DNA from: Sinorhizobium meliloti | GTDB lineage: Bacteria; Pseudomonadota; Alphaproteobacteria; Rhizobiales; Rhizobiaceae | Length of the DNA stretch: 64,000 bases | Reading direction: 5' to 3' | Assembly (NCBI RefSeq): GCF_035610345.1 | Contig: NZ_CP141212.1 | Span: 5,976 to 69,975, forward strand | Notes under the pieces: generated by a model | The model's input: the letters and a program-made list of their open reading frames with translations, nothing else | Database searches by the model: none | Told to the model about the DNA's origin: nothing | In this document: positions 35,297 to 44,003 of the stretch, one piece after another | Layout of the letters: every line of letters starts with the position of its first letter | How positions within the stretch are numbered: the first letter of the stretch is position 1 | Translations under genes and position numbers: made by a program

Positions 35297-36271
35297 ATGA
35301 CAGCATCTTCCGACAGCAAGAACGTGCAGAGGATCGGATTTTTGCTGGTGCGCAATTTTGCCCTGATGAGCTACGCGTCGGCGACGGAGCCCCTGCGTGC
35401 GGCCAATCTTCTTGCCGGCCGGCCGCTCTACCAGATCGTCCCGCTTGCGCAGGGAGGAGGGACCGTCTCTTCATCCTCCGGGCTGTCGGTCGGCTGTGCG
35501 GATCTGGAGAGTGAAGCGGAAGCCTGCCATACCGTCTTCGTTTGCGCGGGCGGAGAGCCAACCGACTGGGCGGATACGTCTGCATCCCACACGACGCTCC
35601 GGCGGCTCTCGCGCCTCGGTATTCGCGTCGGCGGCATATCGAGCGGAGCCTTCGTGCTTGCCGCTGCGGGACTGCTCGACAGCCGCGACTTCACCATTCA
35701 CTGGGAGCACGCGCCTGCGCTGAAGGAAGCATTTCCCCATCTCAACCCGAGACATGCGCGCTTCGTGCTGGACGGTGGAATTGCCACCTGCGGCGGCGGG
35801 GTGGCGCCGCTCGACATGATGCATGCGATGATCGCCGAACGCCTGGGAACCGACTTCGCCCGCCGGGTCAGCGACTGGTATCTGCACGCGGCCGTCGCCG
35901 AGCCGGCGGCGCCGCAGCGCGGTTCGGCCGCAGAGCGGTTCGGTACCAATCATCCCGCCCTGCTTGCGGTTCTCGAGAAGATGGAAACGGCGATCGAACG
36001 GCCGCTCGACCGGACTGTCATGGCGCGTCTGGCCGGGGTGAGCCCGCGGCATCTCGACCGGCTTTTCAGGGAGCATCGCGGTGCCGGCTTTCTCGACACC
36101 TACCGGGAGATCCGGCTGCGGCATGCCCGCCGGCTCCTGCAGCAGAGCCCGCTCTCTATCCCGGAGATCGCCTACGCCACGGGCTTTTCGAGCCCCGCAC
36201 ATTTTTCGAATGCGTTCAAACGCCTGTTTTCGGAGACTCCGGGAAGCCTGCGCCGCCGCAACGGTTCATGA
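35297..36271 (+). CDS. glxA: GlxA-family AraC-type transcriptional regulator (324 aa)
   Basis: Two-domain regulator: an N-terminal class-I glutamine amidotransferase/DJ-1-like sensory domain (residues 8-190: FLLVRNFALMSYASATEPLRAANLL, VGGISSGAFVLAAAGLL, CGGGVAPLDMM) and a C-terminal AraC-type double HTH (about 215-320: MARLAGVSPRHLDRLFREHRG, IAYATGFSSPAHFSNAFKRLF). Relatives include GbdR-like regulators of glycine betaine and methylated-amine genes. It is divergent from the mgdABCD operon and transcribed toward glxB. It probably activates one or both in response to a methylated amine, but the ligand is inferred. Confidence 0.9.
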   Translation: MTASSDSKNVQRIGFLLVRNFALMSYASATEPLRAANLLAGRPLYQIVPLAQGGGTVSSSSGLSVGCADLESEAEACHTVFVCAGGEPTDWADTSASHTTLRRLSRLGIRVGGISSGAFVLAAAGLLDSRDFTIHWEHAPALKEAFPHLNPRHARFVLDGGIATCGGGVAPLDMMHAMIAERLGTDFARRVSDWYLHAAVAEPAAPQRGSAAERFGTNHPALLAVLEKMETAIERPLDRTVMARLAGVSPRHLDRLFREHRGAGFLDTYREIRLRHARRLLQQSPLSIPEIAYATGFSSPAHFSNAFKRLFSETPGSLRRRNGS

Positions 36272-36292
36272 GCTGACGCTTCTGATCTTGCC

Positions 36293-36314
36293 TAGTAAGA
36301 AAAAAATATTCTCC
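36293..36314 (+). promoter_or_regulatory. AT-rich motif upstream of glxB (set a)
   Basis: An AT-rich island, GTAAGAAAAAAATATTCTCC, stands out from the GC-rich surroundings, 65 bases before the glxB start. The AGAAA...ATATT core recurs upstream of five other units in this region, including the xre-cupin gene. It may be part of a shared operator or promoter; no obvious -35/-10 pair was assigned. Confidence 0.4.
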
Positions 36315-36378
36315 ACAGTTGATGGTCCCGCGACTGCGTGCTAGCATCGTTCCATGCACGAATGGAGGGACTACGCGA

Positions 36379-37284
36379 ATGTGCGGCATTGTTGGTTTGT
36401 TTCTGAAAGACAGCAGGCTCGAGCCGCAGCTTGGCGAGCTTCTTTCGGACATGTTGATCACCATGACGGACCGTGGTCCGGACTCGGCCGGGCTGGCCAT
36501 TTACGGCTCGGCTACCGAGGGGAAGGCGAAGGTGACGATCCAGTCTGCGAAGCCCGAGATTGACTTCGCAGACCTTGAACGGGATCTCGCCGAAGCAGGC
36601 GTGCCGGCACGCGTTGCCGTCAAGAGCACCCATGCGGTCGTTGGGATCGCAGCCGCCAGGCTCGCGGATGTGCGTGCCGTTCTCGCCGCCATCCGTCCGG
36701 ATGTGCGCATCATGGGCGCCGGCGACAGTGTCGAAATCTACAAGGAAGTCGGCCTGCCGAAGGATGTCGTCGCACGGTTCGATGTGCGCTCGATGGGCGG
36801 TTCGCATGGCATCGGCCACACCCGAATGGCTACGGAATCGGCCGTGACCACACTTGGCGCACACCCGTTTTCCACCGGGTCGGATCAGTGCCTCGTGCAT
36901 AACGGATCGTTGTCGAACCATAACAATCTGCGCCGGGAACTGATCCGTGAAGGAATTGCCTTCGAGACGCAGAACGACACGGAGGTCGCTGCCGCGTACC
37001 TCACGGCGGAAATGGCCAAGGGTAAGGATCTCGGACAGGCCCTGACCGGCGCGCTCGACGACCTCGACGGTTTCTTTACCTTCGTCGTCGGTACCAAGTC
37101 GGGCTTCGGCGTCGTGCGTGACCCGATCGCGTGCAAGCCGGCGGTCATGGCTGAAACGGATCGCTATGTCGCATTCGGTTCCGAATACCGGGCGCTGGTC
37201 AACCTGCCAGATATCGAGAGCGCGCGCATCTGGGAGCCAGAGCCCGCGACCGTTTACTTCTGGGATCATCAGAAGGCCGCCTGA
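36379..37284 (+). CDS. glxB: N-methylglutamate synthase subunit A, class II glutamine amidotransferase-like (301 aa)
   Basis: The sequence begins MCGIVGLF, placing the Cys2 Ntn nucleophile at the N-terminus after Met removal, as in GltB/GlmS amidotransferases. Further motifs: ITMTDRGPDSAGLAIY, GIGHTRMATESAV, HNGSLSNHNNLRREL and DLDGFFTFVVG. This is the glxB product I recall from S. meliloti and corresponds to MgsA, which with glxC and glxD forms N-methylglutamate synthase, making N-methylglutamate from gamma-glutamylmethylamide or glutamate and methylamine. Three genes follow closely (36, 14 and 81 bases). The MgsA assignment is from pathway context. Confidence 0.85.
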   Translation: MCGIVGLFLKDSRLEPQLGELLSDMLITMTDRGPDSAGLAIYGSATEGKAKVTIQSAKPEIDFADLERDLAEAGVPARVAVKSTHAVVGIAAARLADVRAVLAAIRPDVRIMGAGDSVEIYKEVGLPKDVVARFDVRSMGGSHGIGHTRMATESAVTTLGAHPFSTGSDQCLVHNGSLSNHNNLRRELIREGIAFETQNDTEVAAAYLTAEMAKGKDLGQALTGALDDLDGFFTFVVGTKSGFGVVRDPIACKPAVMAETDRYVAFGSEYRALVNLPDIESARIWEPEPATVYFWDHQKAA

Positions 37285-37320
37285 CGGGTATTTCGGCCCC
37301 TTTCCAAGGATTTTTCAAGT

Positions 37321-38007
37321 ATGCCTGTTATTGATCTCGCCACCACGCCGCTGCGTGAATTCAATAGGTCCCTCCATAATATTCAGCAGGGCTCGAACGA
37401 TCTGTCCTTCGAAGTCGCCAATCCGCGCGGCAGCCATGCGGTCGCCGTCGGGATCGACGGTCCCGTCGTGGTCGATGTGAACGGCTCCGTCGGCTACTAT
37501 TGCGCCGGCATGAACGACGGCGGAACGGTCAGGGTCCATGGCTCGGCAGGCCCGGGTGTCGCGGAAAACATGATGTCCGGCACAGTCGTCATCGAGGGCG
37601 ATGCCAGCCAGTATGCGGGCGCGACCGGCCGCGGCGGCCTGCTTGTGATTAAGGGCAACGCGGCGTCGCGCTGCGGCATCTCGATGAAAGGCATCGATAT
37701 CGTCGTCCATGGAAATATCGGCCATATGTCGGCTTTCATGGGCCAGTCGGGCCACCTCGTCGTGCTCGGCGACGCGGGCGATGCCTTGGGTGACAGCCTC
37801 TACGAGGCCAAGCTCTTCGTACGCGGCACGGTCAAGAGTCTCGGCGCCGATTGCATCGAGAAGGAGATGCGTCCGGAGCACCTGCAAAAGCTGGCCGAGC
37901 TCCTGGAAAAGGCCGATGTCAAGGATGTCCGTCCGGAAGAATTCAAGCGCTACGGCTCGGCCCGCAAGCTCTACAATTTCAACATCGACAACGCAGACGC
38001 GTATTAA
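37321..38007 (+). CDS. glxC: N-methylglutamate synthase subunit B, GltB C-terminal-like GXGXG protein (228 aa)
   Basis: Right-handed beta-helix protein of the GXGXG family, the structural counterpart of the C-terminal domain of GltB. Repeated Gly patterns are visible: GGTVRVHGSAG, MSGTVVIEGDASQYAGATGRGGLLVIKGNAASRCG, GIDIVVHGNIGH and GHLVVLGDAGDALGDSLYEA. It is separate here, whereas in glutamate synthase it is fused to the amidotransferase and FMN domains. It would stabilise the complex and form the ammonia or methylamine tunnel. It corresponds to MgsB in NMG-pathway bacteria. Confidence 0.87.
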   Translation: MPVIDLATTPLREFNRSLHNIQQGSNDLSFEVANPRGSHAVAVGIDGPVVVDVNGSVGYYCAGMNDGGTVRVHGSAGPGVAENMMSGTVVIEGDASQYAGATGRGGLLVIKGNAASRCGISMKGIDIVVHGNIGHMSAFMGQSGHLVVLGDAGDALGDSLYEAKLFVRGTVKSLGADCIEKEMRPEHLQKLAELLEKADVKDVRPEEFKRYGSARKLYNFNIDNADAY

Positions 38008-38021
38008 AGGCAGGGACCAGT

Positions 38022-39350
38022 ATGAGCTATCACAACCCCTATACCCCGCCGCGCAAGTCCGCGACTTTCGACGACTATACGCTTGCGGAAATCCGCCGTG
38101 CGGCTGCGACGGGCATTTATGATATCAGAGGCGCCGGGACGAAGCGCAAGGTTCCGCATTTCGACGACCTTCTCTTTCTCGGTGCATCGATCTCGCGCTA
38201 TCCGCTCGAAGGCTATCGCGAGAAATGCGACACCTCGGTCGTTCTGGGAACGCGCTTCGCGAAGAAGCCGATCCATCTGAAGATTCCGATCACGATCGCC
38301 GGCATGAGCTTCGGAGCGCTCTCCGGCCCCGCCAAGGAAGCACTCGGACGCGGTGCGACGGCTTCGGGAACGTCGACCACCACCGGCGACGGCGGTATGA
38401 CGGATGAGGAGCGCGGTCATTCTCAGACGCTCGTCTATCAGTACCTGCCGTCGCGTTACGGCATGAACCCGAGGGATCTGCGCCGCGCGGATGCGATCGA
38501 GGTGGTGGTCGGGCAAGGGGCCAAGCCCGGTGGCGGCGGCATGCTGCTCGGCCAGAAGATCTCCGACAGGGTCGCCAACATGCGCAACCTGCCGAAGGGC
38601 ATCGACCAGCGCTCGGCCTGCCGTCATCCCGATTGGACCGGGCCGGACGACCTCGAGATCAAAATTCTCGAATTGCGCGAGATCACCGATTGGGAGAAGC
38701 CGATCTACGTCAAGGTCGGCGGTGCGCGGCCCTATTACGACACGGCGCTCGCGGTAAAAGCCGGTGCGGATGTCGTCGTGCTCGACGGCATGCAGGGCGG
38801 GACCGCGGCGACGCAGGACGTCTTCATCGAGAATGTCGGCATGCCGACGCTTGCCTGCATTCGGCCGGCCGTCCAGGCGCTCCAGGATCTCGGCATGCAC
38901 CGCAAGGTACAGCTCGTCGTGTCCGGGGGTATCCGCTCCGGCGCGGACGTCGCCAAGGCGCTGGCGCTTGGAGCCGACGCGGTGGCCATCGGCACCGCGG
39001 CGTTGGTCGCCATCGGCGACAACGACCCGCACTGGGAAGAAGAATACCAGAAGCTTGGCACGACGGCCGGCGCCTATGACGACTGGCATGAGGGCAAGGA
39101 CCCCGCCGGCATCACGACGCAGGACCCTGAACTGATGAAGCGCCTCGACCCGGTCGCCGCCGGCCGGCGGCTGGCCAACTATCTGAAGGTGATGACGCTC
39201 GAAGCACAGACCATCGCCCGTGCCTGCGGCAAGAACCACCTCCACAATCTCGAGCCGGAGGATCTGTGCGCGCTGACGATGGAAGCCGCAGCCATGGCCC
39301 AGGTGCCGCTTGCGGGAACGAGCTGGTATCCTGGCAAAGGTACCTTTTGA
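38022..39350 (+). CDS. glxD: N-methylglutamate synthase subunit C, FMN-binding glutamate synthase-like (442 aa)
   Basis: Central FMN barrel of the glutamate synthase family: ITIAGMSFGALSGPAKEALG, GQGAKPGGGGMLLGQKIS, VGGARPYYDTALAVKAGADVVVLDG, GTAATQDVFIEN and SGGIRSGADVAKALALGADAVAIG. The tight C-R-x-x-x-C-P cysteine cluster of classical GltB is not seen, so electron flow probably differs. It matches GlxD/MgsC and would catalyse transfer of the methylamine-derived nitrogen group to 2-oxoglutarate or glutamate. A hairpin follows the stop (39362), before glnT. Confidence 0.87.
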   Translation: MSYHNPYTPPRKSATFDDYTLAEIRRAAATGIYDIRGAGTKRKVPHFDDLLFLGASISRYPLEGYREKCDTSVVLGTRFAKKPIHLKIPITIAGMSFGALSGPAKEALGRGATASGTSTTTGDGGMTDEERGHSQTLVYQYLPSRYGMNPRDLRRADAIEVVVGQGAKPGGGGMLLGQKISDRVANMRNLPKGIDQRSACRHPDWTGPDDLEIKILELREITDWEKPIYVKVGGARPYYDTALAVKAGADVVVLDGMQGGTAATQDVFIENVGMPTLACIRPAVQALQDLGMHRKVQLVVSGGIRSGADVAKALALGADAVAIGTAALVAIGDNDPHWEEEYQKLGTTAGAYDDWHEGKDPAGITTQDPELMKRLDPVAAGRRLANYLKVMTLEAQTIARACGKNHLHNLEPEDLCALTMEAAAMAQVPLAGTSWYPGKGTF

Positions 39351-39361
39351 TTGAAAGGGTT

Positions 39362-39392
39362 AAGGGCCGCACTTGAGAGGGTGCGGCCCTTT
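39362..39392 (+). terminator. hairpin between glxD and glnT
   Basis: AAGGGCCGCAC (39362-39372) pairs with GTGCGGCCCTT (39381-39391), an 11-bp stem, 8-base loop and short T-rich tail (TTCGTTT). It is placed 12 bases after the glxD stop and 40 before glnT. It looks like a terminator or attenuator that could reduce read-through, letting glnT be expressed at a different level from the mgs genes. I see no obvious second promoter in the short gap. Confidence 0.6.
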
Positions 39393-39431
39393 CGTTTGAA
39401 ATTGAGTGTCGGAATCCAAAAGGGGAACAAA

Positions 39432-40739
39432 GTGACACTGGATCTCTCCACATTCGCCCGCGAAAAGGGCGTCAAATATTTCATGATCAGCTACACCGAT
39501 CTCTTCGGCGGGCAGCGCGCCAAACTGGTTCCCGCAGAGGCGATCGCCGACATGCAGAAGGGCGGCGCGGGCTTCGCAGGCTTTGCCACCTGGTTCGATC
39601 TCACGCCTGCACATCCCGATCTCTTCGCTCTCCCGGATGCGTCCGCGGCCATCCAACTCCCCTGGAAGAAGGATGTCGCCTGGGTGGCGGCAGACTGCGT
39701 CATGGACGACGCGCCCGTGGAACAGGCACCGCGCGTGGTGCTGAAGAAGCTCGTCGCTCAGGCCGCCCAGGAAGGTCTTCGCGTCAAGACCGGCGTCGAA
39801 CCGGAGTTCTTCCTGATCTCGCCGGACGGATCGAAGATTTCCGACACGTTCGATACGGCGGAAAAGCCTTGCTATGACCAGCAGGCGATCATGCGCCGCT
39901 ACGACGTGATCGCCGAAATCTGCGACTACATGCTCGAACTCGGATGGAAGCCCTACCAGAACGACCATGAGGATGCGAACGGCCAGTTCGAGATGAACTG
40001 GGAGTATGACGACGCGCTCCGGACCGCCGACAAGCATTCCTTTTTCAAGTTCATGGTGAAGTCGGTCGCCGAGAAGCACGGGTTGCGCGCGACCTTCATG
40101 CCGAAGCCGTTCAAGGGTCTGACGGGCAACGGTTGCCATTGCCACATTTCGGTCTGGGATCTGGAAGGCGAAGTGAATGCCTTTGCCGACAGCAAAGCGG
40201 AGTTCGGCCTTTCAGCCGAGGGACGCCACTTCCTGGGCGGCATCATGAAACATGCAAGCGCGCTCGCCGCGGTTACCAATCCGACGGTCAACTCCTACAA
40301 GCGGATCAACGCGCCGCGCACGATCTCCGGAGCAACCTGGGCGCCCAATTCGGTGACCTGGACCGGCAACAACCGCACCCACATGGTGCGCGTTCCCGGC
40401 CCCGGCCGTTTCGAGCTGCGCCTTCCGGACGGCGCCGTTAATCCCTACCTCCTGCAGGCGATCATCATTGCGGCCGGCCTTTCGGGCGTTCGCTCCAAGG
40501 CCGATCCCGGCCGTCACTACGACATCGACATGTACAAGGACGGCCATAAGGTAACCGACGCGCCGAAGCTTCCGCTGAACCTGCTCGACGCATTGCGGGA
40601 ATACAATCGGGACGAGGAGCTGCAGGAGGCCCTGGGACGCGAGTTCTCCGCCGCCTATCTGAAGCTGAAACAGGGCGAGTGGAACACCTATTGCTCGCAA
40701 TTCACCGAATGGGAGCACCAGACCACGCTCGACGTGTAG
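39432..40739 (+). CDS. glnT: type III glutamine synthetase-like, probable gamma-glutamylmethylamide synthetase (435 aa)
   Basis: Glutamine synthetase-fold ligase: beta-grasp N-terminus, then the ATP/glutamate core with VKTGVEPEFFLIS, QNDHEDANGQFEMNWEY, GNGCHCHISVWD and NRTHMVRVPGPGRFELRLPDGAVNPYL. It is the glnT family known from rhizobia and matches GmaS, which makes gamma-glutamylmethylamide from glutamate, methylamine and ATP. The start is a GTG at 39432 preceded by AGGGGAAC. The mgs genes directly upstream favour GmaS over a plain ammonia-assimilating role. A 14-bp terminator stem follows at 40774. Confidence 0.87.
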   Translation: MTLDLSTFAREKGVKYFMISYTDLFGGQRAKLVPAEAIADMQKGGAGFAGFATWFDLTPAHPDLFALPDASAAIQLPWKKDVAWVAADCVMDDAPVEQAPRVVLKKLVAQAAQEGLRVKTGVEPEFFLISPDGSKISDTFDTAEKPCYDQQAIMRRYDVIAEICDYMLELGWKPYQNDHEDANGQFEMNWEYDDALRTADKHSFFKFMVKSVAEKHGLRATFMPKPFKGLTGNGCHCHISVWDLEGEVNAFADSKAEFGLSAEGRHFLGGIMKHASALAAVTNPTVNSYKRINAPRTISGATWAPNSVTWTGNNRTHMVRVPGPGRFELRLPDGAVNPYLLQAIIIAAGLSGVRSKADPGRHYDIDMYKDGHKVTDAPKLPLNLLDALREYNRDEELQEALGREFSAAYLKLKQGEWNTYCSQFTEWEHQTTLDV

Positions 40740-40773
40740 CACCAGGGATTTTCCGTCAGCTTGAAAGAACCGG

Positions 40774-40807
40774 ATCGTTTCGCTGTTGAAAGACAGTGAA
40801 ACGATCT
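40774..40807 (+). terminator. terminator after glnT
   Basis: GATCGTTTCGCTGT (40774-40787) pairs with ACAGTGAAACGATC (40794-40807), a 14-bp stem with one G-T pair, 6-base loop TGAAAG and TTTGAAACG following. It lies 34 bases after the glnT stop and before the leftward gene that ends at 40853, so it is probably the end of the glxB-glnT operon. Confidence 0.8.
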
Positions 40808-40852
40808 TTGAAACGCCTCGGCCGACGTCCCGGCCGTGACCTGCAGGTCGCT

Positions 40853-41116
40853 TCAGCTCTTCCGGGCCATCACCGTGCGGATGCGCGCACGGCGGTAGGC
40901 GTCGGGGATCGACAGGGCCCAGACGAAAATGCCGCCTGCATGCCGCCCGATGAAGGAGCGGTCCGGTGGCGTCGTCATGTAGGTGATCACCGAAAAGAAA
41001 ACGACGAAAAAAGCGAAGGCCAGGCCCCGAGCCGCATCGCGCAGGGCGACATGGCCCGCCCCGGGCAGCATCGTGGCCAATATCAGCACGAGATAGGGAT
41101 TGATCGGCTTGGCCAC
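40853..41116 (-). CDS. small hydrophobic protein (87 aa)
   Basis: Short protein with two likely membrane segments, PYLVLILATMLPGAGHVAL and LAFAFFVVFFSVITYM, then a basic tail with WALSIPDAYRRARIRTV. I read the GTG at 41116 as start because GAGGAGG lies a few bases upstream. It resembles short DUF5683/TM2-like membrane proteins (the GAGHVALRDAARGLAF pattern), but no secure family is named. It follows the 252-residue protein gene by 10 bases, so the two form a leftward operon. Confidence 0.75.
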   Translation of the reverse strand: MAKPINPYLVLILATMLPGAGHVALRDAARGLAFAFFVVFFSVITYMTTPPDRSFIGRHAGGIFVWALSIPDAYRRARIRTVMARKS

Positions 41117-41126
41117 GGCGGCCTCC

Positions 41127-41885
41127 TCAGCACTTTGAAACTGCGCACTCCCGGTCCGAAAACCGCTGAATACCTTCTGGAATCGCTCCCGCCGACGGCG
41201 GCAGCGAATAAGCGGGCTCATCGTCCGCCAGCGAGCCGCTCAGGGCCTCTGCTTCGGCGATCGTCCGGCGTATCGTCTCGGGCGCAATGGCCGTGATTGA
41301 AAACTGCGCCTGCCGCAACAGCAGATGGGCGCCGCGTTGCCCCTGAGCCGCCTGGCGGACCAGCCGCACGCCGCGTGGAGTAATCGCGGCCTCCTTGAGC
41401 GTGGGATCGGCAAACAGCTTGCCGAACATGGCTGCGGCGCGTTCGACCTGCCGACGCGAAGCATTGCCGTCGCCGCGCATCAGGAGGGCGGCTTCGCTGG
41501 GCGGCGGGATCAACAGATGCGGCATCTCGTGCACGAGCGAGTAGAATTCGGCGCCGGTCGGCCGCGCCAGCGCACCGATCTTCGGCCTGGCACAGGGGCT
41601 GGTTTCGAGCAGGGTGAGCTTCAGCCACAGTTGCGGCAATCGTCGGCAGACCAGCGTGTCGGGGACGAGTTCGACCCGTACCTGCCGCCCGTCGTCCAGC
41701 CTGCCGGCGAGGATCGGAAAGTGATCTGCGCCGTGGGTTATGCGGGCTCCCGGAAAGTGCCGCGCCGCGTCGTCCAGGAGGCCGCGGCGCGCGGTAATGG
41801 CCGCCCGATGGTCGCGGACCGCGCGAACGATCATCCATACGCCGGAAGCTATTGCGAAGGCAGAGAAGGCAATTGTGGTGATCAT
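41127..41885 (-). CDS. membrane-anchored hypothetical protein (252 aa)
   Basis: Unrecognised. An N-terminal signal anchor (MITTIAFSAFAIASGVWMIVRAV) precedes a soluble domain of about 230 residues with HFPGARITHGADHFPILAGRLDDGRQVRVELVPDTL, a pattern suggesting a beta-rich domain. Its C-terminus holds a Cys-containing tail (ECAVSKC). It is co-directional with the small hydrophobic gene (10-base gap) and about 140 bases from the permease operon on the same strand. No function is proposed. Confidence 0.7.
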   Translation of the reverse strand: MITTIAFSAFAIASGVWMIVRAVRDHRAAITARRGLLDDAARHFPGARITHGADHFPILAGRLDDGRQVRVELVPDTLVCRRLPQLWLKLTLLETSPCARPKIGALARPTGAEFYSLVHEMPHLLIPPPSEAALLMRGDGNASRRQVERAAAMFGKLFADPTLKEAAITPRGVRLVRQAAQGQRGAHLLLRQAQFSITAIAPETIRRTIAEAEALSGSLADDEPAYSLPPSAGAIPEGIQRFSDRECAVSKC

Positions 41886-41988
41886 ACGATCGCCCTGGCT
41901 TGGTCGCCGGCTTCTGCGCGGGAAGCGCTCCGGACAGTTTCGTGAGGGCGGGCGGCGCGCGCCGAACGGGCAGTGCGCGCCCCTTGAA

Positions 41989-42016
41989 GGCCGGCGGCTC
42001 GCAGGCGCCGCCGGCC
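41989..42016 (-). terminator. GC hairpin after the permease operon
   Basis: GGCCGGCGGC (41989-41998) pairs with GCCGCCGGCC (42007-42016), a perfect 10-bp stem with an 8-base loop, beginning 8 bases downstream of the permease stop on the minus strand. There is no T run, so it may be a Rho-assisted terminator or a 3'-end stabiliser. I see no gene in 41886-42024. Confidence 0.45.
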
Positions 42017-42024
42017 CGACCCGA

Positions 42025-43422
42025 TCAATAGCCTTGTGGCTTTGGCCACGGCATCGTGAACTGATCGCCGCGGCGTACGAACTTGTAGCGCCGGAAGTGA
42101 AACCACAGCGAAGCCACGATGTAGAAGCACATCATCGCGCTGAGCTGCGTGCCGTAGCCTAGGAACACGGCGAAATAGGCGGTCGAGCACAGAATGAGCA
42201 GCACGACCGTGGGTAAAGGATGAAACGGGTGCACGTAGCCGCGCTTGATCTTGCCGAGCGGCCACTTGTTTCGGAACATCACCATGTTGAAGGTCATGAA
42301 GGTGTAGCCGAGCAGGCCCGACAGGATCGAGAAGGTCACGACCTGGTCGAGCGGGGCGCCGAGCGCGAAGATAAGCGCGATCGGGACCAGGAATACGATC
42401 GCTCGATAGGGCGTGCGGTAGACCGGATGGACGGCACCGAACCAGCTTGGCAGATAACGGTCACGGCTCATGGAGAACCAGGCGCGGGAAGCGTCATTGA
42501 TGCAGCCGTTGGCGGAGGCGAGCGTGGCGAATGCCGTGCCGACGAAGAGCAGGACCATCAGTCCGGTGCTGCCGGTGACGCGGGCGGCGTCGAACAAAGG
42601 CGTGCCGGCTTGGCCGAGATATTCCCACGGCATCAGGCCGGAGCAGATATACCAGGTCATGGTGGCCGCGATCAGCAGCGTCATGATGCCGGCCATCGTG
42701 CCGTAGGGAAGCGAGCGGGCAGGAGAGCGCACCTCCTCGGCCGCCTGGCAGGTACCCTCGATACCGAGATAGTACCAGAGCCCGAAATGCAGCGATGCCA
42801 CGATGCCCACCCAGCCATAGGGTAGCGGATCGGAGGTGATGGCCGAAAAATCGAGCGGCACCGCCGAGGCGCCGAACTGCACCGATACGAACAACGCCAC
42901 GATTGCAAGGAAGGCGATGGCGGTGATCACCAGGTTGAAGGTCAGGGTCGCGAGCACGCCGCGATAGTTGAGCCACGCCAGGAACATGATGGCGAGAACG
43001 ATGAAGGGTTGCTGGTTGAGCCCGGCCTGGCCCTGCATTCCGGCCACGGTGTCGAGCAGGAAGCCGACGGTGATGGCGTTGGCGGCTTCGAGCATGGTAT
43101 AGGCCATCACAAGGAAGAGGCCGACATTGAAGGCCATCAGAGGGCCGACGATGTGCTTGGCCTGAGCGTACTGGCCGCCGGCCGCGGCGACCGTCGAAGT
43201 CACTTCCGAGTCGATCATGGCGACGCAGGTGTAGAGCAGGCCGGCCACCCAGCAGGCCAACAGGCCGGCGATCATGCCGCCTTTGCCCACCGAGAAATTC
43301 CAGCCCATATATTCGCCGACGAGCACGATGCCGACGCCGAGTGCCCAGACATGTGCAGGCCCGAGCACCCTCAGCAGGCGCAGCCGGTCCGGCTCGGCTG
43401 CGGCGGATGTAGTATCGTCCAT
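42025..43422 (-). CDS. APC-superfamily amine / amino-acid permease (465 aa)
   Basis: Cytoplasmic-membrane transporter of the APC fold with about 12 hydrophobic segments. The start MDDTTSAAAEPDRLRLLRVL gives a short cytoplasmic tail; the first helices contain GIVLVGEYMGWNFSVGKGGMIAGLLACW and the helix 6-8 region has YLGIEGTCQAAEEVRSPARSLPYG. The gene has a GGGAGGA ribosome site. It is the last gene of a leftward operon whose three preceding genes encode very small membrane proteins (see 43437, 43612, 44004). An amine such as methylamine or dimethylamine, or glutamate, is a plausible cargo by context only. Confidence 0.85.
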   Translation of the reverse strand: MDDTTSAAAEPDRLRLLRVLGPAHVWALGVGIVLVGEYMGWNFSVGKGGMIAGLLACWVAGLLYTCVAMIDSEVTSTVAAAGGQYAQAKHIVGPLMAFNVGLFLVMAYTMLEAANAITVGFLLDTVAGMQGQAGLNQQPFIVLAIMFLAWLNYRGVLATLTFNLVITAIAFLAIVALFVSVQFGASAVPLDFSAITSDPLPYGWVGIVASLHFGLWYYLGIEGTCQAAEEVRSPARSLPYGTMAGIMTLLIAATMTWYICSGLMPWEYLGQAGTPLFDAARVTGSTGLMVLLFVGTAFATLASANGCINDASRAWFSMSRDRYLPSWFGAVHPVYRTPYRAIVFLVPIALIFALGAPLDQVVTFSILSGLLGYTFMTFNMVMFRNKWPLGKIKRGYVHPFHPLPTVVLLILCSTAYFAVFLGYGTQLSAMMCFYIVASLWFHFRRYKFVRRGDQFTMPWPKPQGY

Positions 43423-43436
43423 TTGCCGTCCTCCCC

Positions 43437-43598
43437 TCAGATCTCGTGGCGCTCTGCCGTCGCCTCGATCTCGCCTTCGCGAGAGGAGATCAGCAGTTCG
43501 TTGTCGTACGTGGTGTCGATGCGAACGAGATCGGCGAGCATCAGCACGCCGAACAGCGCCGAAAGCGCCCAGGCCGCGTATTCGAGTATGTCCCACAT
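43437..43598 (-). CDS. 53-residue single-pass membrane protein
   Basis: A short gene on the minus strand from ATG at 43598 to TGA at 43437-43439. It encodes MWDILEYAAWALSALFGV..., one transmembrane helix (AAWALSALFGVLMLADLV) followed by an acidic soluble tail (DTTYDNELLISSREGEIEATA). AGGGAGG lies about 10 bases upstream of the ATG. The gap to the permease start is 14 bases and the gap from the preceding gene's stop (43612) is 13 bases. I recognise no family. Tight spacing in a permease operon suggests an accessory subunit. Confidence 0.7.
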   Translation of the reverse strand: MWDILEYAAWALSALFGVLMLADLVRIDTTYDNELLISSREGEIEATAERHEI

Positions 43599-43611
43599 GG
43601 CCGCCGCCTCC

Positions 43612-43995
43612 CTAGCGTCGCTTCGTGCCGAAGCGTTCTTCGATCACTTCGCGGTATTCCCTGTCGGAAAGCCGGACCACCATCACGAAGTAACCGATGA
43701 CGAGCACGGCCATGACGACGAGCGAGGCCCAACTGAAGCTATAGTCGAAGCGCGCGGTGATGATGTCGTTGGCGGCCGCCGGATCGGTGATGCCGAGCGC
43801 GGCCCACTGCTGCTGCTCGGTGGCGTTCTGGCCGAGCGCTTCCCAGGTCGGATCGGCGATCGGATCGGGCACCTTGGCCGCGCCCGCAAGGCCAAGATAG
43901 AGCGGTATGTAGAGGGCTCCGATGGTCAGCACGAGCAACGTGATCACGTCGAAGATCTGGCCTGCAAAGCTCTGTTTCGGAGGTTCGTATGCCAT
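43612..43995 (-). CDS. small two-helix membrane protein (127 aa)
   Basis: Unrecognised protein beginning MAYEPPKQSFAGQIFDV. Two hydrophobic helices, IFDVITLLVLTIGALYIPLYLGLAG and FSWASLVVMAVLVIGYFVMVVRL, flank a polar middle loop, and the protein ends with a basic tail (REVIEERFGTKRR). AGGAGG lies a few bases before the ATG at 43995. It lies between two further small membrane protein genes in the permease operon. It could be a transporter subunit or a regulator of the permease, but no family support exists. Confidence 0.75.
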   Translation of the reverse strand: MAYEPPKQSFAGQIFDVITLLVLTIGALYIPLYLGLAGAAKVPDPIADPTWEALGQNATEQQQWAALGITDPAAANDIITARFDYSFSWASLVVMAVLVIGYFVMVVRLSDREYREVIEERFGTKRR

Positions 43996-44003
43996 GATGC
44001 CTC

